From the NCBI GenBank assembly GCA_022425745.1, contig JAKMEW010000548.1, forward strand, positions 1 to 33,522: a DNA stretch of 33,522 nt. The letters run 5' to 3'. The position numbers were made by a program, and so were the translations under genes. Source of the DNA: Rubripirellula sp. (lineage in GTDB: Bacteria > Planctomycetota > Planctomycetia > Pirellulales > Pirellulaceae). How positions within the stretch are numbered: position 1 is the stretch's first letter; every line of letters begins with the position of its first letter. Below are positions 23,772 to 31,140 of the stretch, one piece after another. A model generated the notes under the pieces. It was not told the DNA's origin and did no database searches. It saw only the letters and a program-made list of their open reading frames with translations.

Positions 23772-26700
23772 ATGGTTGGGATGGTGAAGTCTTCGTTGTT
23801 GTGGTTTCGATCCTTGGACGCTATTGGGATTAGGCTCGTTTCGGTAGCCTGCATTTTTTTGTTTTTGGTTTTTCCTTCGGTTGCTCAATCGCAGTTCAGG
23901 GACTCAGGGGCGGCAGCAGATGATTCACAGCTCCCGAGTCTCTCGGCGCAGTTGCTGGCCGAAGGTTTACCGGCTTTGGCGCGAGCGTCGCGGGAAAAAG
24001 GGAACCCGGTACAGGGAGCAATTTACTTCGCTCAAAAAAGCCTTCGATGCTCGGAGTGCCACGCGAGAGGTGGGAATGCGATCGCCGGTGCAAGGGACGC
24101 ATTGCAGCGTTTAGGACCTAACCTCTCGTTGTTAAGTGAGTCCATCCCTGATGAAGCGGTGGTTGAGTCGTTGCTGAATCCCTCCGCCCGAATTGAACAA
24201 GAGTATCAATCTGTTTTGATCATCACTGCAGATGGTAAGCAGTTAAGTGGTCGAGTTATCGAAGAGATTAATAGTGATAAGCTGCTCTTGCAGGAGCAAG
24301 TTGAGCCGTACCGCTTGATTGAACTACCTGCGGATGAAATTGTTCAGCGAAAAATTAGCGATCAATCTGCAATGCCATCTGGCTTAGTTGATTCACTGCC
24401 TGATCGCCAAGCGTTTCTTGATCTTGTTAGTTATCTCTATCAAATTCGCGGTACAGGGGGCGTGGGGATTCCCGAAGCAATGCAAGCGGCGGCGATGGGA
24501 CAGCGAATTGCAGGTTTATCGCTGTTGGATGAATTTCGTTGCGCTCGTTGTCATGATGCAAGTGGCGTGGTCGGGGTGGAGCGAGCGACTCACGCCAATC
24601 CTGTGGGACCCGATTTGCGAGAGGTTTCTGGTCGAGTCGATCCGCTTTACCTAAGAGCATTCATCGCGAATCCTCATGCTTCGAAACCTGGTACGGTAAT
24701 GCCGGACAACATGCAGGGTATGAATGCGGAGCGGAGAGAAGAAGTTGCAAGTAGCATCGCAGCATTTCTCGAATCATTGAGTGATCGTGAGTTCAGTCGT
24801 ACCGAGATTGAAGAAGAATCGGTTGAACGAGGCCTAAAACTCTTTCACTCTGTTGGATGCGTTGCATGTCACGGTCCGATGACGCGTGATCAACAGGACA
24901 TGGCTGTCGATTCGCAATCGTCCGAGCAAGCGATTGGTCGTGATTTGACAATGGAACCGATAGCCCATCTATTCAATCTCGGTAAGCTCGCCGGGAAGTA
25001 CAGTTTGTCTTCCCTCACAGAATTACTTGAAGATCCGAGGCAAGCACGCCCGTCTGCGCGCATGCCAAATCTCGGTCTGACGCACTGGGAAGCGCAAGAC
25101 ATCGCCTCGTATTTGTTGGATCGAGATGGCAATTATCGGGAGGCCAGTAATCTATCAGATTCCAGCGCAGTCGCTGTGCCATCCGGCCAAGTACGAGGGC
25201 AGGATTTGGATGGGTCTTCACCTGACGCACAGAATGCAATCGCCCAGAAGATTAAGGACGGTGAACGCTGGTTTGTGACATTGAATTGCGTCCAATGTCA
25301 CGAATTGGAGGGGCTAAGTCAGGGGCGCAATTTCCTCTCGCTGAAGGAATTGGATCTCAATGCAAAATCGGGTTCTTGCTTGTCGGCTAATGAAGCAACG
25401 CAAGTGTTCGTGCCGAGATACGATTTGCGAGATGAGCAGATTTTGGCGATGAAGGAAGCAATTAGGAGACTCGGTGAAGCGTTGTCAGTGGATGAGGAAA
25501 TCCATTGGTCGCTGAGGAGTCTTCGCTGCACCGCCTGTCACGATCGCGATGGGGTTGGCGGTGCGCACCCATCGTTAGATGTTTATTTTCAAACGACGAA
25601 TCAGAATCTTGGTCCCCAAGGTCGATTGCCGCCGAGTCTCGATTCGGTGGGATCGAAGCTAAACCCGAAGTGGTTGCGGCAGGTGCTGGTGGAGGGGCGA
25701 GCGGTGCGGCCATACATGCTGACGCGAATGCCTGTGTTCGGCCTGGGGAACGTGGAGGGATTACTGGAACATTTTTACGAGGCAGATCAGCCCATGCCGC
25801 ACGATTTTGTTCAGTTGCCGGATACGAAAGAGAATCGTGACGCGATGACCGAAATGATAGGACGCAATGGTCTGAATTGCATCGCGTGCCATACGTTTCA
25901 AAATCGTGGTGCCGACACCATGCCGGCGTTAGACTTGACCGAGATGGCCGAGCGTCTGCAGCCAGGTTGGTTTTATCAGTACATGCTTTCGCCGCAGTCG
26001 ATTCGTCCGAATACCGTCATGCCATCGTTTTGGCCCGGTGGGCGAGTCATTCGTCGTGACTTGATGGATGGAACCACACCAACACAGATAACGGGTGTTT
26101 GGAATTATCTGCAGCGCGGACGACAAGCACCGACTCCGAGAGGTTTGCAGTTTGAACCCATTGAATTGCTGTCAGATGGTCGCGAGGCAGTGATGCTGAG
26201 ACGCAGTTATCCGAACATCGGGAAGCGTGGAATCGGAGTGGGGTACCCCAGTGGTATCAACTTGGCTTATGACGCTGAGCAAATGCGATTGGCGTTGATG
26301 TGGAAAGGTGGATTTGCTGACCCTGGTGGTGTGTGGCGGGGTCAGGGCCATGGCCGAGTGCGTCCACTAAGTCGGGAATTATGGAGTTTGGGGCTTGGTC
26401 CCGATTTGGATAGTGAGAGGAAGGCGTGGTTGGTCGATGATGGGCGACCACCCAATCATCAATTTCGGGGATACCTGTTGGATGCCGAGCGACGGCCAAC
26501 CTTTCTTTATCAGTTTGGTGTGATCGAGGTTGAGGACTATTTTTTTGATGCTGTTTCTTCTGGTGGCTCACGCCCGGAAGATGAAAGCCTAAAGTTCAGT
26601 CGCACGCTCAAGTTAAAAAGTGATCAATTCGTGGCTGGTTTGCGATTTAGGGTTGCTACGGGATCCGCGATCAAGTCGCTCAAGCCTCGGCACTACTTGG

Positions 26701-26837
26701 TTGACGATCGGTTGAAAGTGATTGTTCCCGAAGGATTCGAGGCGACTGTTGTCACCGGTGAAACGGGTGAGGCATTGCGGCTTTTATTTGATGTGCCGGT
26801 CGGCCAAACCACAGTGGAGATTGAATATGTATGGTGA
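23772..26837 (+). CDS. Large exported protein with six CxxCH (c-type heme) motifs
   Basis: A 1021-residue protein with a signal peptide (GIRLVSVACIFLFLVFPSVAQS). Six c-type heme motifs occur at residues 93 (CSECH), 257 (CARCH), 363 (CVACH), 506 (CVQCH), 586 (CTACH) and 703 (CIACH). Several are followed at cytochrome-like distance by a possible axial Met in a KPGTVMPD, SARMPNL, RMPVFGL or NTVMPSFW segment, so most look like true mono-heme cytochrome c domains in tandem. The last 270 residues carry no heme motif and resemble the beta-rich C-terminal region found in other planctomycete cytochromes (RGIGVGYPSGINLAYDAEQM, LALMWKGGFADPGGVWRGQG). It would carry electrons in the periplasm. The next gene overlaps by 11 bases and encodes a dehydrogenase-like propeller, probably the electron donor. 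The electron acceptor is not in the window. ATGs at 23772 and 23781 are both possible starts. Confidence 0.9.
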   Translation: MVGMVKSSLLWFRSLDAIGIRLVSVACIFLFLVFPSVAQSQFRDSGAAADDSQLPSLSAQLLAEGLPALARASREKGNPVQGAIYFAQKSLRCSECHARGGNAIAGARDALQRLGPNLSLLSESIPDEAVVESLLNPSARIEQEYQSVLIITADGKQLSGRVIEEINSDKLLLQEQVEPYRLIELPADEIVQRKISDQSAMPSGLVDSLPDRQAFLDLVSYLYQIRGTGGVGIPEAMQAAAMGQRIAGLSLLDEFRCARCHDASGVVGVERATHANPVGPDLREVSGRVDPLYLRAFIANPHASKPGTVMPDNMQGMNAERREEVASSIAAFLESLSDREFSRTEIEEESVERGLKLFHSVGCVACHGPMTRDQQDMAVDSQSSEQAIGRDLTMEPIAHLFNLGKLAGKYSLSSLTELLEDPRQARPSARMPNLGLTHWEAQDIASYLLDRDGNYREASNLSDSSAVAVPSGQVRGQDLDGSSPDAQNAIAQKIKDGERWFVTLNCVQCHELEGLSQGRNFLSLKELDLNAKSGSCLSANEATQVFVPRYDLRDEQILAMKEAIRRLGEALSVDEEIHWSLRSLRCTACHDRDGVGGAHPSLDVYFQTTNQNLGPQGRLPPSLDSVGSKLNPKWLRQVLVEGRAVRPYMLTRMPVFGLGNVEGLLEHFYEADQPMPHDFVQLPDTKENRDAMTEMIGRNGLNCIACHTFQNRGADTMPALDLTEMAERLQPGWFYQYMLSPQSIRPNTVMPSFWPGGRVIRRDLMDGTTPTQITGVWNYLQRGRQAPTPRGLQFEPIELLSDGREAVMLRRSYPNIGKRGIGVGYPSGINLAYDAEQMRLALMWKGGFADPGGVWRGQGHGRVRPLSRELWSLGLGPDLDSERKAWLVDDGRPPNHQFRGYLLDAERRPTFLYQFGVIEVEDYFFDAVSSGGSRPEDESLKFSRTLKLKSDQFVAGLRFRVATGSAIKSLKPRHYLVDDRLKVIVPEGFEATVVTGETGEALRLLFDVPVGQTTVEIEYVW

Positions 26838-28353
26838 TCGTTGGCTAATTTCATTCTGTGTGAAGTCAGTGATCGTCCATTGGATGGTTGCCGGATTTTG
26901 TATCGTGATGTGCAGCGGTTGGACCGTAGCGCAGGAGCTGGGTGGATACTGGAATACAGCTGAACGGGAGTCAGAGTATTACCGGATTGTTGAGATCTCA
27001 GTTCCGGATGAGTTGGCAATTGAGGCAAGTTCGATGGAGGTGATGCCGGAAGGCAGGCTGGCCTTGGGAACTCGGCGTGGTGATATTTTACTGGTCGATG
27101 GTGCGTTCGACGAACATCCCAAAACCCGTTTTGAGGTCTATGCGTCCGGTTTAGATGAAGTAATGGGCTTGGCGTATCGTGACGATTGTTTTTTTGTCAC
27201 TCAGCAGACAGAGATCACTCGGATCAGGGACTTGGATCAGGATGGACGTGCTGATGAATTTCGAACATTGAGCGATGTTTGGGGGTTCAGGAATTATCAC
27301 GAGTTTTCGTTCGGTTCAAAGCCAGACGCCGACGGTAACCTTTGGGTCGCTCTATGTTTGTCTAAATCTTACAGCAGCGATGTTCCCTTTCGCGGTTGGT
27401 GTTTAAAAGTTACACCAGCCGGCGAAACCATTCCTGTGTGTGGGGGTATTCGTAGTCCGTGCGGTATTGGACCGAATGAACATGGAGTGATGTTCTACGC
27501 TGAGAGTCAGGGGCCTTGGAACGGATCTTGTAGTCTCAAAGTACTGCAACCGGGTGGGTTCATGGGGCACCCGGCAAGTTTGAAGTGGTACAGCCTGACG
27601 CCGGAACTGGGCGAGCGGCCAACCGATCCAAATACTCGTTCGAGGATCACTGTTGAGCGTGAAAGGGTAAAGCAGCTTGTGCCTTATGCAGTTGTTTTTC
27701 CTTACATCAAGATGGGCCGATCCATTTCAGGATTCATGGTGGATAAAACCGGTGGCAAATTCGGCCCCTTCGAAAACCAGATTTTTATCGGTGACTTCAG
27801 CTTAAGCATCATGATGAGGGCGACAACCGAGCTGGTCAATGGTGTCTGGCAAGGTGCTTGTTATCCATTTCGGGAAGGTCTTGCGACCGGTGTTTTGTGT
27901 TGCCAGTTCACTCCGTCCGGTGATTTGTTGCTCGGTGGAACGAATCGAGGTTGGCCTGTTCGCGGACCGCGGCAATACGCCATTCAGCGATTGGATTGGA
28001 CGGGGAAAGTTCCGTTTGAAATTCACGAGATTACTGCGCAGCCAGACGGTTTTCGCGTTCGATTTACAAAGTCTGTCGACGAAGATGTAGCAGGTAAGGT
28101 TGATACTTATCAGTTAAAGACATTCACGCATGTGTATCAGCAGGGATACGGGAGCCCAGAGGTGGATGAAACCATACCCAGAGTCGTCGCAGTGAAGCTT
28201 TCTGATGATCGGAAAGAGGCGAAGTTGGTTGTGGATGGTTTGCAGAAAGGGCATGTCCATGAGTTTGATCTTACGGCGATGCGTTCAACAGATGATGAGA
28301 CACTTCTTCATCATCAAGCGTTCTATACATTGAATGAAATACCTGCCGACTGA
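26827..28353 (+). CDS. Exported dehydrogenase-like beta-propeller (PVC membrane-bound dehydrogenase type)
   Basis: A 508-residue protein. The ATG at 26827 lies inside the end of the hexaheme gene (11-base overlap) and leads into a signal peptide ending near WTVAQE. The propeller resembles the N-terminal dehydrogenase domain of planctomycete/verrucomicrobial heme proteins and soluble glucose dehydrogenases: LALGTRRGDILLVDGAF, VMGLAYRDDCFFVTQQTEIT, RIRDLDQDGRADEFRTLSD, NYHEFSFGSKPDADGNLWVA, LKVTPAGETIPVCGGIRSPC. After about residue 390 a beta-sandwich-like domain follows (FEIHEITAQPDGFRVRFTKS). It has no CxxCH of its own, so electrons would pass to the adjacent six-motif protein; in relatives the two functions are often fused in one chain. 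PQQ binding is possible but not shown by any motif seen here. Confidence 0.85.
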   Translation: MYGDRWLISFCVKSVIVHWMVAGFCIVMCSGWTVAQELGGYWNTAERESEYYRIVEISVPDELAIEASSMEVMPEGRLALGTRRGDILLVDGAFDEHPKTRFEVYASGLDEVMGLAYRDDCFFVTQQTEITRIRDLDQDGRADEFRTLSDVWGFRNYHEFSFGSKPDADGNLWVALCLSKSYSSDVPFRGWCLKVTPAGETIPVCGGIRSPCGIGPNEHGVMFYAESQGPWNGSCSLKVLQPGGFMGHPASLKWYSLTPELGERPTDPNTRSRITVERERVKQLVPYAVVFPYIKMGRSISGFMVDKTGGKFGPFENQIFIGDFSLSIMMRATTELVNGVWQGACYPFREGLATGVLCCQFTPSGDLLLGGTNRGWPVRGPRQYAIQRLDWTGKVPFEIHEITAQPDGFRVRFTKSVDEDVAGKVDTYQLKTFTHVYQQGYGSPEVDETIPRVVAVKLSDDRKEAKLVVDGLQKGHVHEFDLTAMRSTDDETLLHHQAFYTLNEIPAD

Positions 28354-28473
28354 ACTTTAATACAGGAAGCTGGTTATCACAGTTTTTGTATTTCTGATCA
28401 TGATTCTGTCGTTCTGCGGACTCAAAATTTTCAGGTGATGTAAGTCAATGTCTGCTAATTATGCATTTCCTGT

Positions 28474-28488
28474 CTGAATGAGATTCAG
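28474..28488. promoter_or_regulatory. Dyad next to a -35 element, possible operator
   Basis: CTGAAT and ATTCAG flank the triplet GAG, making a perfect 6-bp inverted repeat, which is nested with an overlapping TTCCTG/CAGGAA pair. It ends four bases before the proposed -35 box of the NHL gene, a usual place for an activator or repressor site. No T-run follows, so it is not a terminator. Confidence 0.35.
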
Positions 28489-28492
28489 GAAG

Positions 28493-28521
28493 TTGAAATA
28501 CGCGTAGCTAACCTTGATACT
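28493..28521 (+). promoter_or_regulatory. Sigma70-like promoter for the NHL gene
   Basis: TTGAAA and GATACT are separated by exactly 17 bases, each one base away from TTGACA and TATACT. Transcription would start about 110 bases before the chosen ATG. This is the best promoter match noticed in the intergenic stretches. Confidence 0.45.
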
Positions 28522-28640
28522 GTTATCCGTCGAGCATATGGAGATTTTCGCTATGCCATCGAGATAGTTTCTGTTGTGTGCCGATTGGTGATGCCTGCTG
28601 CCAAACTACTGTTTCATATCCCTTGTCGAAAAGATTCCAA

Positions 28641-29654
28641 ATGAAGAAGTTTTCAGTCCTGTTTTTTCTCTCGCTGATGGTGTTCTCTGCCTGTTTGGTA
28701 ACGGATGTTAACTCGCAGGAGTTACCCAGCCCTGTGCGAATGGGAAGTGGGTCCATGACCTTCGATACGGTCCCGGGATGGGGCTTAAGACCTGACGGGA
28801 ATTCTGCAATCGGTCCCTGTCACGGTGGTGTGGTGGTTGATGAGGCAGGGAATATCTACACCAGCGCAAACGCAGGTGTCTTCGTTTTTTCTCCCGAGGG
28901 AAGCGTTGTGCAATCTTACTTGGGCGGTGATTACACCAATCTGCATGATATTGAAATTCGCAAAGAGGGTGATCAGGAATTCATTTACGGCGCTCGTAAC
29001 CAAGCTGCGGAAGGGATCAAGTTTAATGCACATAGTGGAGAGGTTGTGTTGAAATTACCCTTGCCGGAAGAAGCAGGATTGGGAAAGGTGAAATTCAGCC
29101 CAACTGCCATTACCGTTGCGGCGAATGGAGACATCTTTTTGTCCAATGGTTACGCCACCAATCATATTTTCAAGTTTGATAAGAACGGAAAGTACTTGAT
29201 GCACTTCGGTAAGAAGGGCAACGGAATGGAAGAATTCAATACCGCACATGGCATGACTCTCGATACTCGGTATGAACCAGCTCGTTTGCTGATCTGCGAT
29301 CGGAATCACCAACCGAAAGGTCGACTGCTTCATTACAGCCTTGAAGGTGAATTCATCGGTGAAGTGGTTACCGGATTAGGCATGCCAACATCGGTCGCTG
29401 TGCAAGGTGATTATGTGTCTGTGCCGGATCTACATGGGCGTCTTGTTGTTCTCAATAAATCGAACACCATCGTTGCGGTCCTTGGGCACAATCCTGATCC
29501 TGCAAAAGGTCGAAACTACAACATTCCGCAAGATCAATGGATTGAGGGGATCTTTAGCGGAACGCATGGTTCTTACTGGGATGCAGATGGCAATCTCTAC
29601 GTCCAAGACTGGAACGTTTCAGGCCGACTCATGAAGTTGGTGCGAGTCCGCTAG
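28641..29654 (+). CDS. Exported NHL-repeat six-bladed beta-propeller
   Basis: A 337-residue protein. The ATG at 28641 gives a textbook signal peptide (KKFSVLFFLSLMVFSACLV) ending near VNSQ; the longer TTG/ATG options upstream hide it. The propeller shows NHL-type blades: HGGVVVDEAGNIYTSANAGV, AITVAANGDIFLSNGYATNH with IFKFDKNGKYLMHFGKKG, MEEFNTAHGMTLD, LLICDRNHQPKGRLLHYS, MPTSVAVQGDYVSVPDLHG and a last SYWDADGNLYVQDWN. Relatives include peptidyl-alpha-hydroxyglycine lyase-like propellers, but no catalytic set can be claimed. The cysteine in FSAC is not in a canonical lipobox. It stands in its own unit between the hexaheme/propeller pair and the Gfo/Idh gene. The role is unknown; binding or isomerising a sugar is one option. 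Confidence 0.88.
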   Translation: MKKFSVLFFLSLMVFSACLVTDVNSQELPSPVRMGSGSMTFDTVPGWGLRPDGNSAIGPCHGGVVVDEAGNIYTSANAGVFVFSPEGSVVQSYLGGDYTNLHDIEIRKEGDQEFIYGARNQAAEGIKFNAHSGEVVLKLPLPEEAGLGKVKFSPTAITVAANGDIFLSNGYATNHIFKFDKNGKYLMHFGKKGNGMEEFNTAHGMTLDTRYEPARLLICDRNHQPKGRLLHYSLEGEFIGEVVTGLGMPTSVAVQGDYVSVPDLHGRLVVLNKSNTIVAVLGHNPDPAKGRNYNIPQDQWIEGIFSGTHGSYWDADGNLYVQDWNVSGRLMKLVRVR

Positions 29655-29708
29655 GTAACTAGGCGAAGAGTATGCCGCGATCGCCCGCCTTCTGGTCGAT
29701 TGCGATAC

Positions 29709-29746
29709 GGATCAACTCTTGGTCTAGCACTGCTGAGAGTTGATTC
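29709..29746. promoter_or_regulatory. Inverted repeat between the NHL and Gfo/Idh genes
   Basis: ATCAACTCT and AGAGTTGAT are perfect 9-base complements separated by 16 bases; two more outer pairs (one G-U) extend the stem to 11. It is not followed by a T-run, so a simple intrinsic terminator is unlikely. It may be an operator for the oxidoreductase gene 62 bases downstream, or a transcript hairpin between two co-transcribed genes. Confidence 0.45.
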
Positions 29747-29807
29747 AATTCTGGGTGATTGTTCGTTGAAACGTGCAAGTCCATCTTTCATTGGGAGCTT
29801 ACCAGCC

Positions 29808-31115
29808 ATGTTAAATCGAAGAGCCTTTGCAAAAGTAGCATCTGGAATTGCAATTTCAGCACCCGCGATTGTGCGTGGGCAGAATCTGAATTCTCGGGTT
29901 CAACTCGCCGGAATCGGCTGCGAAGGCAAGGGCTGGTCAGACATCAATGAAATGGCTAGTCACGACGCGTCGCATTTTGTGGGCTTCTGTGATGTTGATC
30001 TTTCTCGAACCGAGAAAGTTCGAAAACTCAATCCCGATGCTCCGGTAGTCCAAGATTATCGCGAGTTATTGTCTGATCTTGGTGAGAAGGTCGATGCAGT
30101 CACCGTGTCGACACCGGATCACATGCATGCGTTTATCGGTCTTGATGCGATGCGGCAGGGTAAGCACGTCTACTGTCAGAAACCGCTCACCCACAATGTT
30201 TGGGAAGCGCGGCAAATGACATTGCAGGCCAAGAAGTCTAATGTGATCACGCGATTGGGTAATCAGATTCACTCGCACGAGTATTATCGTACCGCGGCTG
30301 GGTTCATTCAGAATGGCGGTATCGGCAAAGTAAAACGCGTGCACAGTTGGTGTGCGGCAACTGGTCATGGTAAGTCATTCCACATCGATCGTCCCAAGCG
30401 ACCTGTTGTTGAGCCTAAGTCGCTCGATTGGGATCGATGGCTAGGAGTTGCTCCCGAGCGACCTTATGGTGATTGGAAGGTTTATCATCCATGGGGTTGG
30501 AGAGACTGGCAGGATTTCGGAAATGGAGCATTGGGAGATTTTGGTTGCCACATCCTTGATCCGGTTTTCACTGCGCTTCAGATTGATCAGGCGCCACTTT
30601 CTTTTAACGCTGACCACAGCGGCATGAACGATGAAGTTTGGCCGGCCCAGACCACAGTGAATTATCTCTTCCCCGGTACGGAGTTGACCGACGGCGATAC
30701 ATTGGAAGTCACTTGGTACGATGGAGGTCGGCTCCCGAGTGTTTCGGGGTCCCATGTTCCTGCTGATCAAGCACTCCCTCGTAGCGGTTCGTTATTGATT
30801 GGAGAAAAAGGTTCGGTGGTGATCCCGCATGTTGGCGAAATGCAAGCGTATCCCGAAGTGGGGTTTGAGATTGTTCCGGGAGAAAATCATTACCACGGTT
30901 GGATTGACGGTATTCTGCGAAGTAAGCAGCCGAGTGATGGTTTTGATTACGGTGGACCACTCACCGAAGCCGTGTTGCTAGGAAATATCGCCGTGCGTTA
31001 TCGAGGCGAGACCCTAGAGTGGGACGCGGCGAAAATGAAAATCACCAGCCATGATGAAGCGAATCAGTGGTTGAGACGCGAGTACCGCAATGGTTGGGAT
31101 ATTGAAGCGGTATAA
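29808..31115 (+). CDS. Tat-exported Gfo/Idh/MocA family oxidoreductase
   Basis: A 435-residue NAD(P)-type sugar oxidoreductase. The ATG at 29808 is followed at once by a Tat motif (LNRRAFAKVASGIAISAPAI), and a GGGAG lies upstream; longer starts at 29700 have no support. The Rossmann domain gives VQLAGIGCEGKGWSDI, FVGFCDVD (ribose-binding acid), VSTPDHMHAFIG, and GKHVYCQKPLTHN, where the usual E-K-P motif is Q-K-P with the catalytic Lys kept. The C-terminal GFO domain has GNGALGDFGCHILDPVFTAL and GENHYHGWIDGIL. Exported members with bound cofactor can oxidise or reduce sugars at C3 outside the cytoplasm, as in glucose-fructose oxidoreductase and 3-keto-glycoside pathways. With two DUF1080 proteins nearby, a 3-keto route is a sensible inference. 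It converges with the DUF1552 gene, only 25 bases apart. Confidence 0.93.
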   Translation: MLNRRAFAKVASGIAISAPAIVRGQNLNSRVQLAGIGCEGKGWSDINEMASHDASHFVGFCDVDLSRTEKVRKLNPDAPVVQDYRELLSDLGEKVDAVTVSTPDHMHAFIGLDAMRQGKHVYCQKPLTHNVWEARQMTLQAKKSNVITRLGNQIHSHEYYRTAAGFIQNGGIGKVKRVHSWCAATGHGKSFHIDRPKRPVVEPKSLDWDRWLGVAPERPYGDWKVYHPWGWRDWQDFGNGALGDFGCHILDPVFTALQIDQAPLSFNADHSGMNDEVWPAQTTVNYLFPGTELTDGDTLEVTWYDGGRLPSVSGSHVPADQALPRSGSLLIGEKGSVVIPHVGEMQAYPEVGFEIVPGENHYHGWIDGILRSKQPSDGFDYGGPLTEAVLLGNIAVRYRGETLEWDAAKMKITSHDEANQWLRREYRNGWDIEAV

Positions 31116-31140
31116 GCCGGAGAACTGATGTCTTTGTGGG

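Larger units (their letters stand above)
28354..28640 (+). promoter_or_regulatory. Intergenic region before the NHL gene
   Basis: No gene is seen in these 287 bases. The first part shows no clear terminator for the preceding series. The second part carries a plausible promoter with an adjacent dyad, listed separately. The remaining sequence up to the ATG would be an untranslated leader of about 110 bases. Confidence 0.45.

Noticed and set aside
23490-23888. Minus-strand frame of 132 codons across the WD40-hexaheme gap
   Set aside because: The product is basic and low in hydrophobic residues, has no recognisable motif, and overlaps two real genes at its ends.
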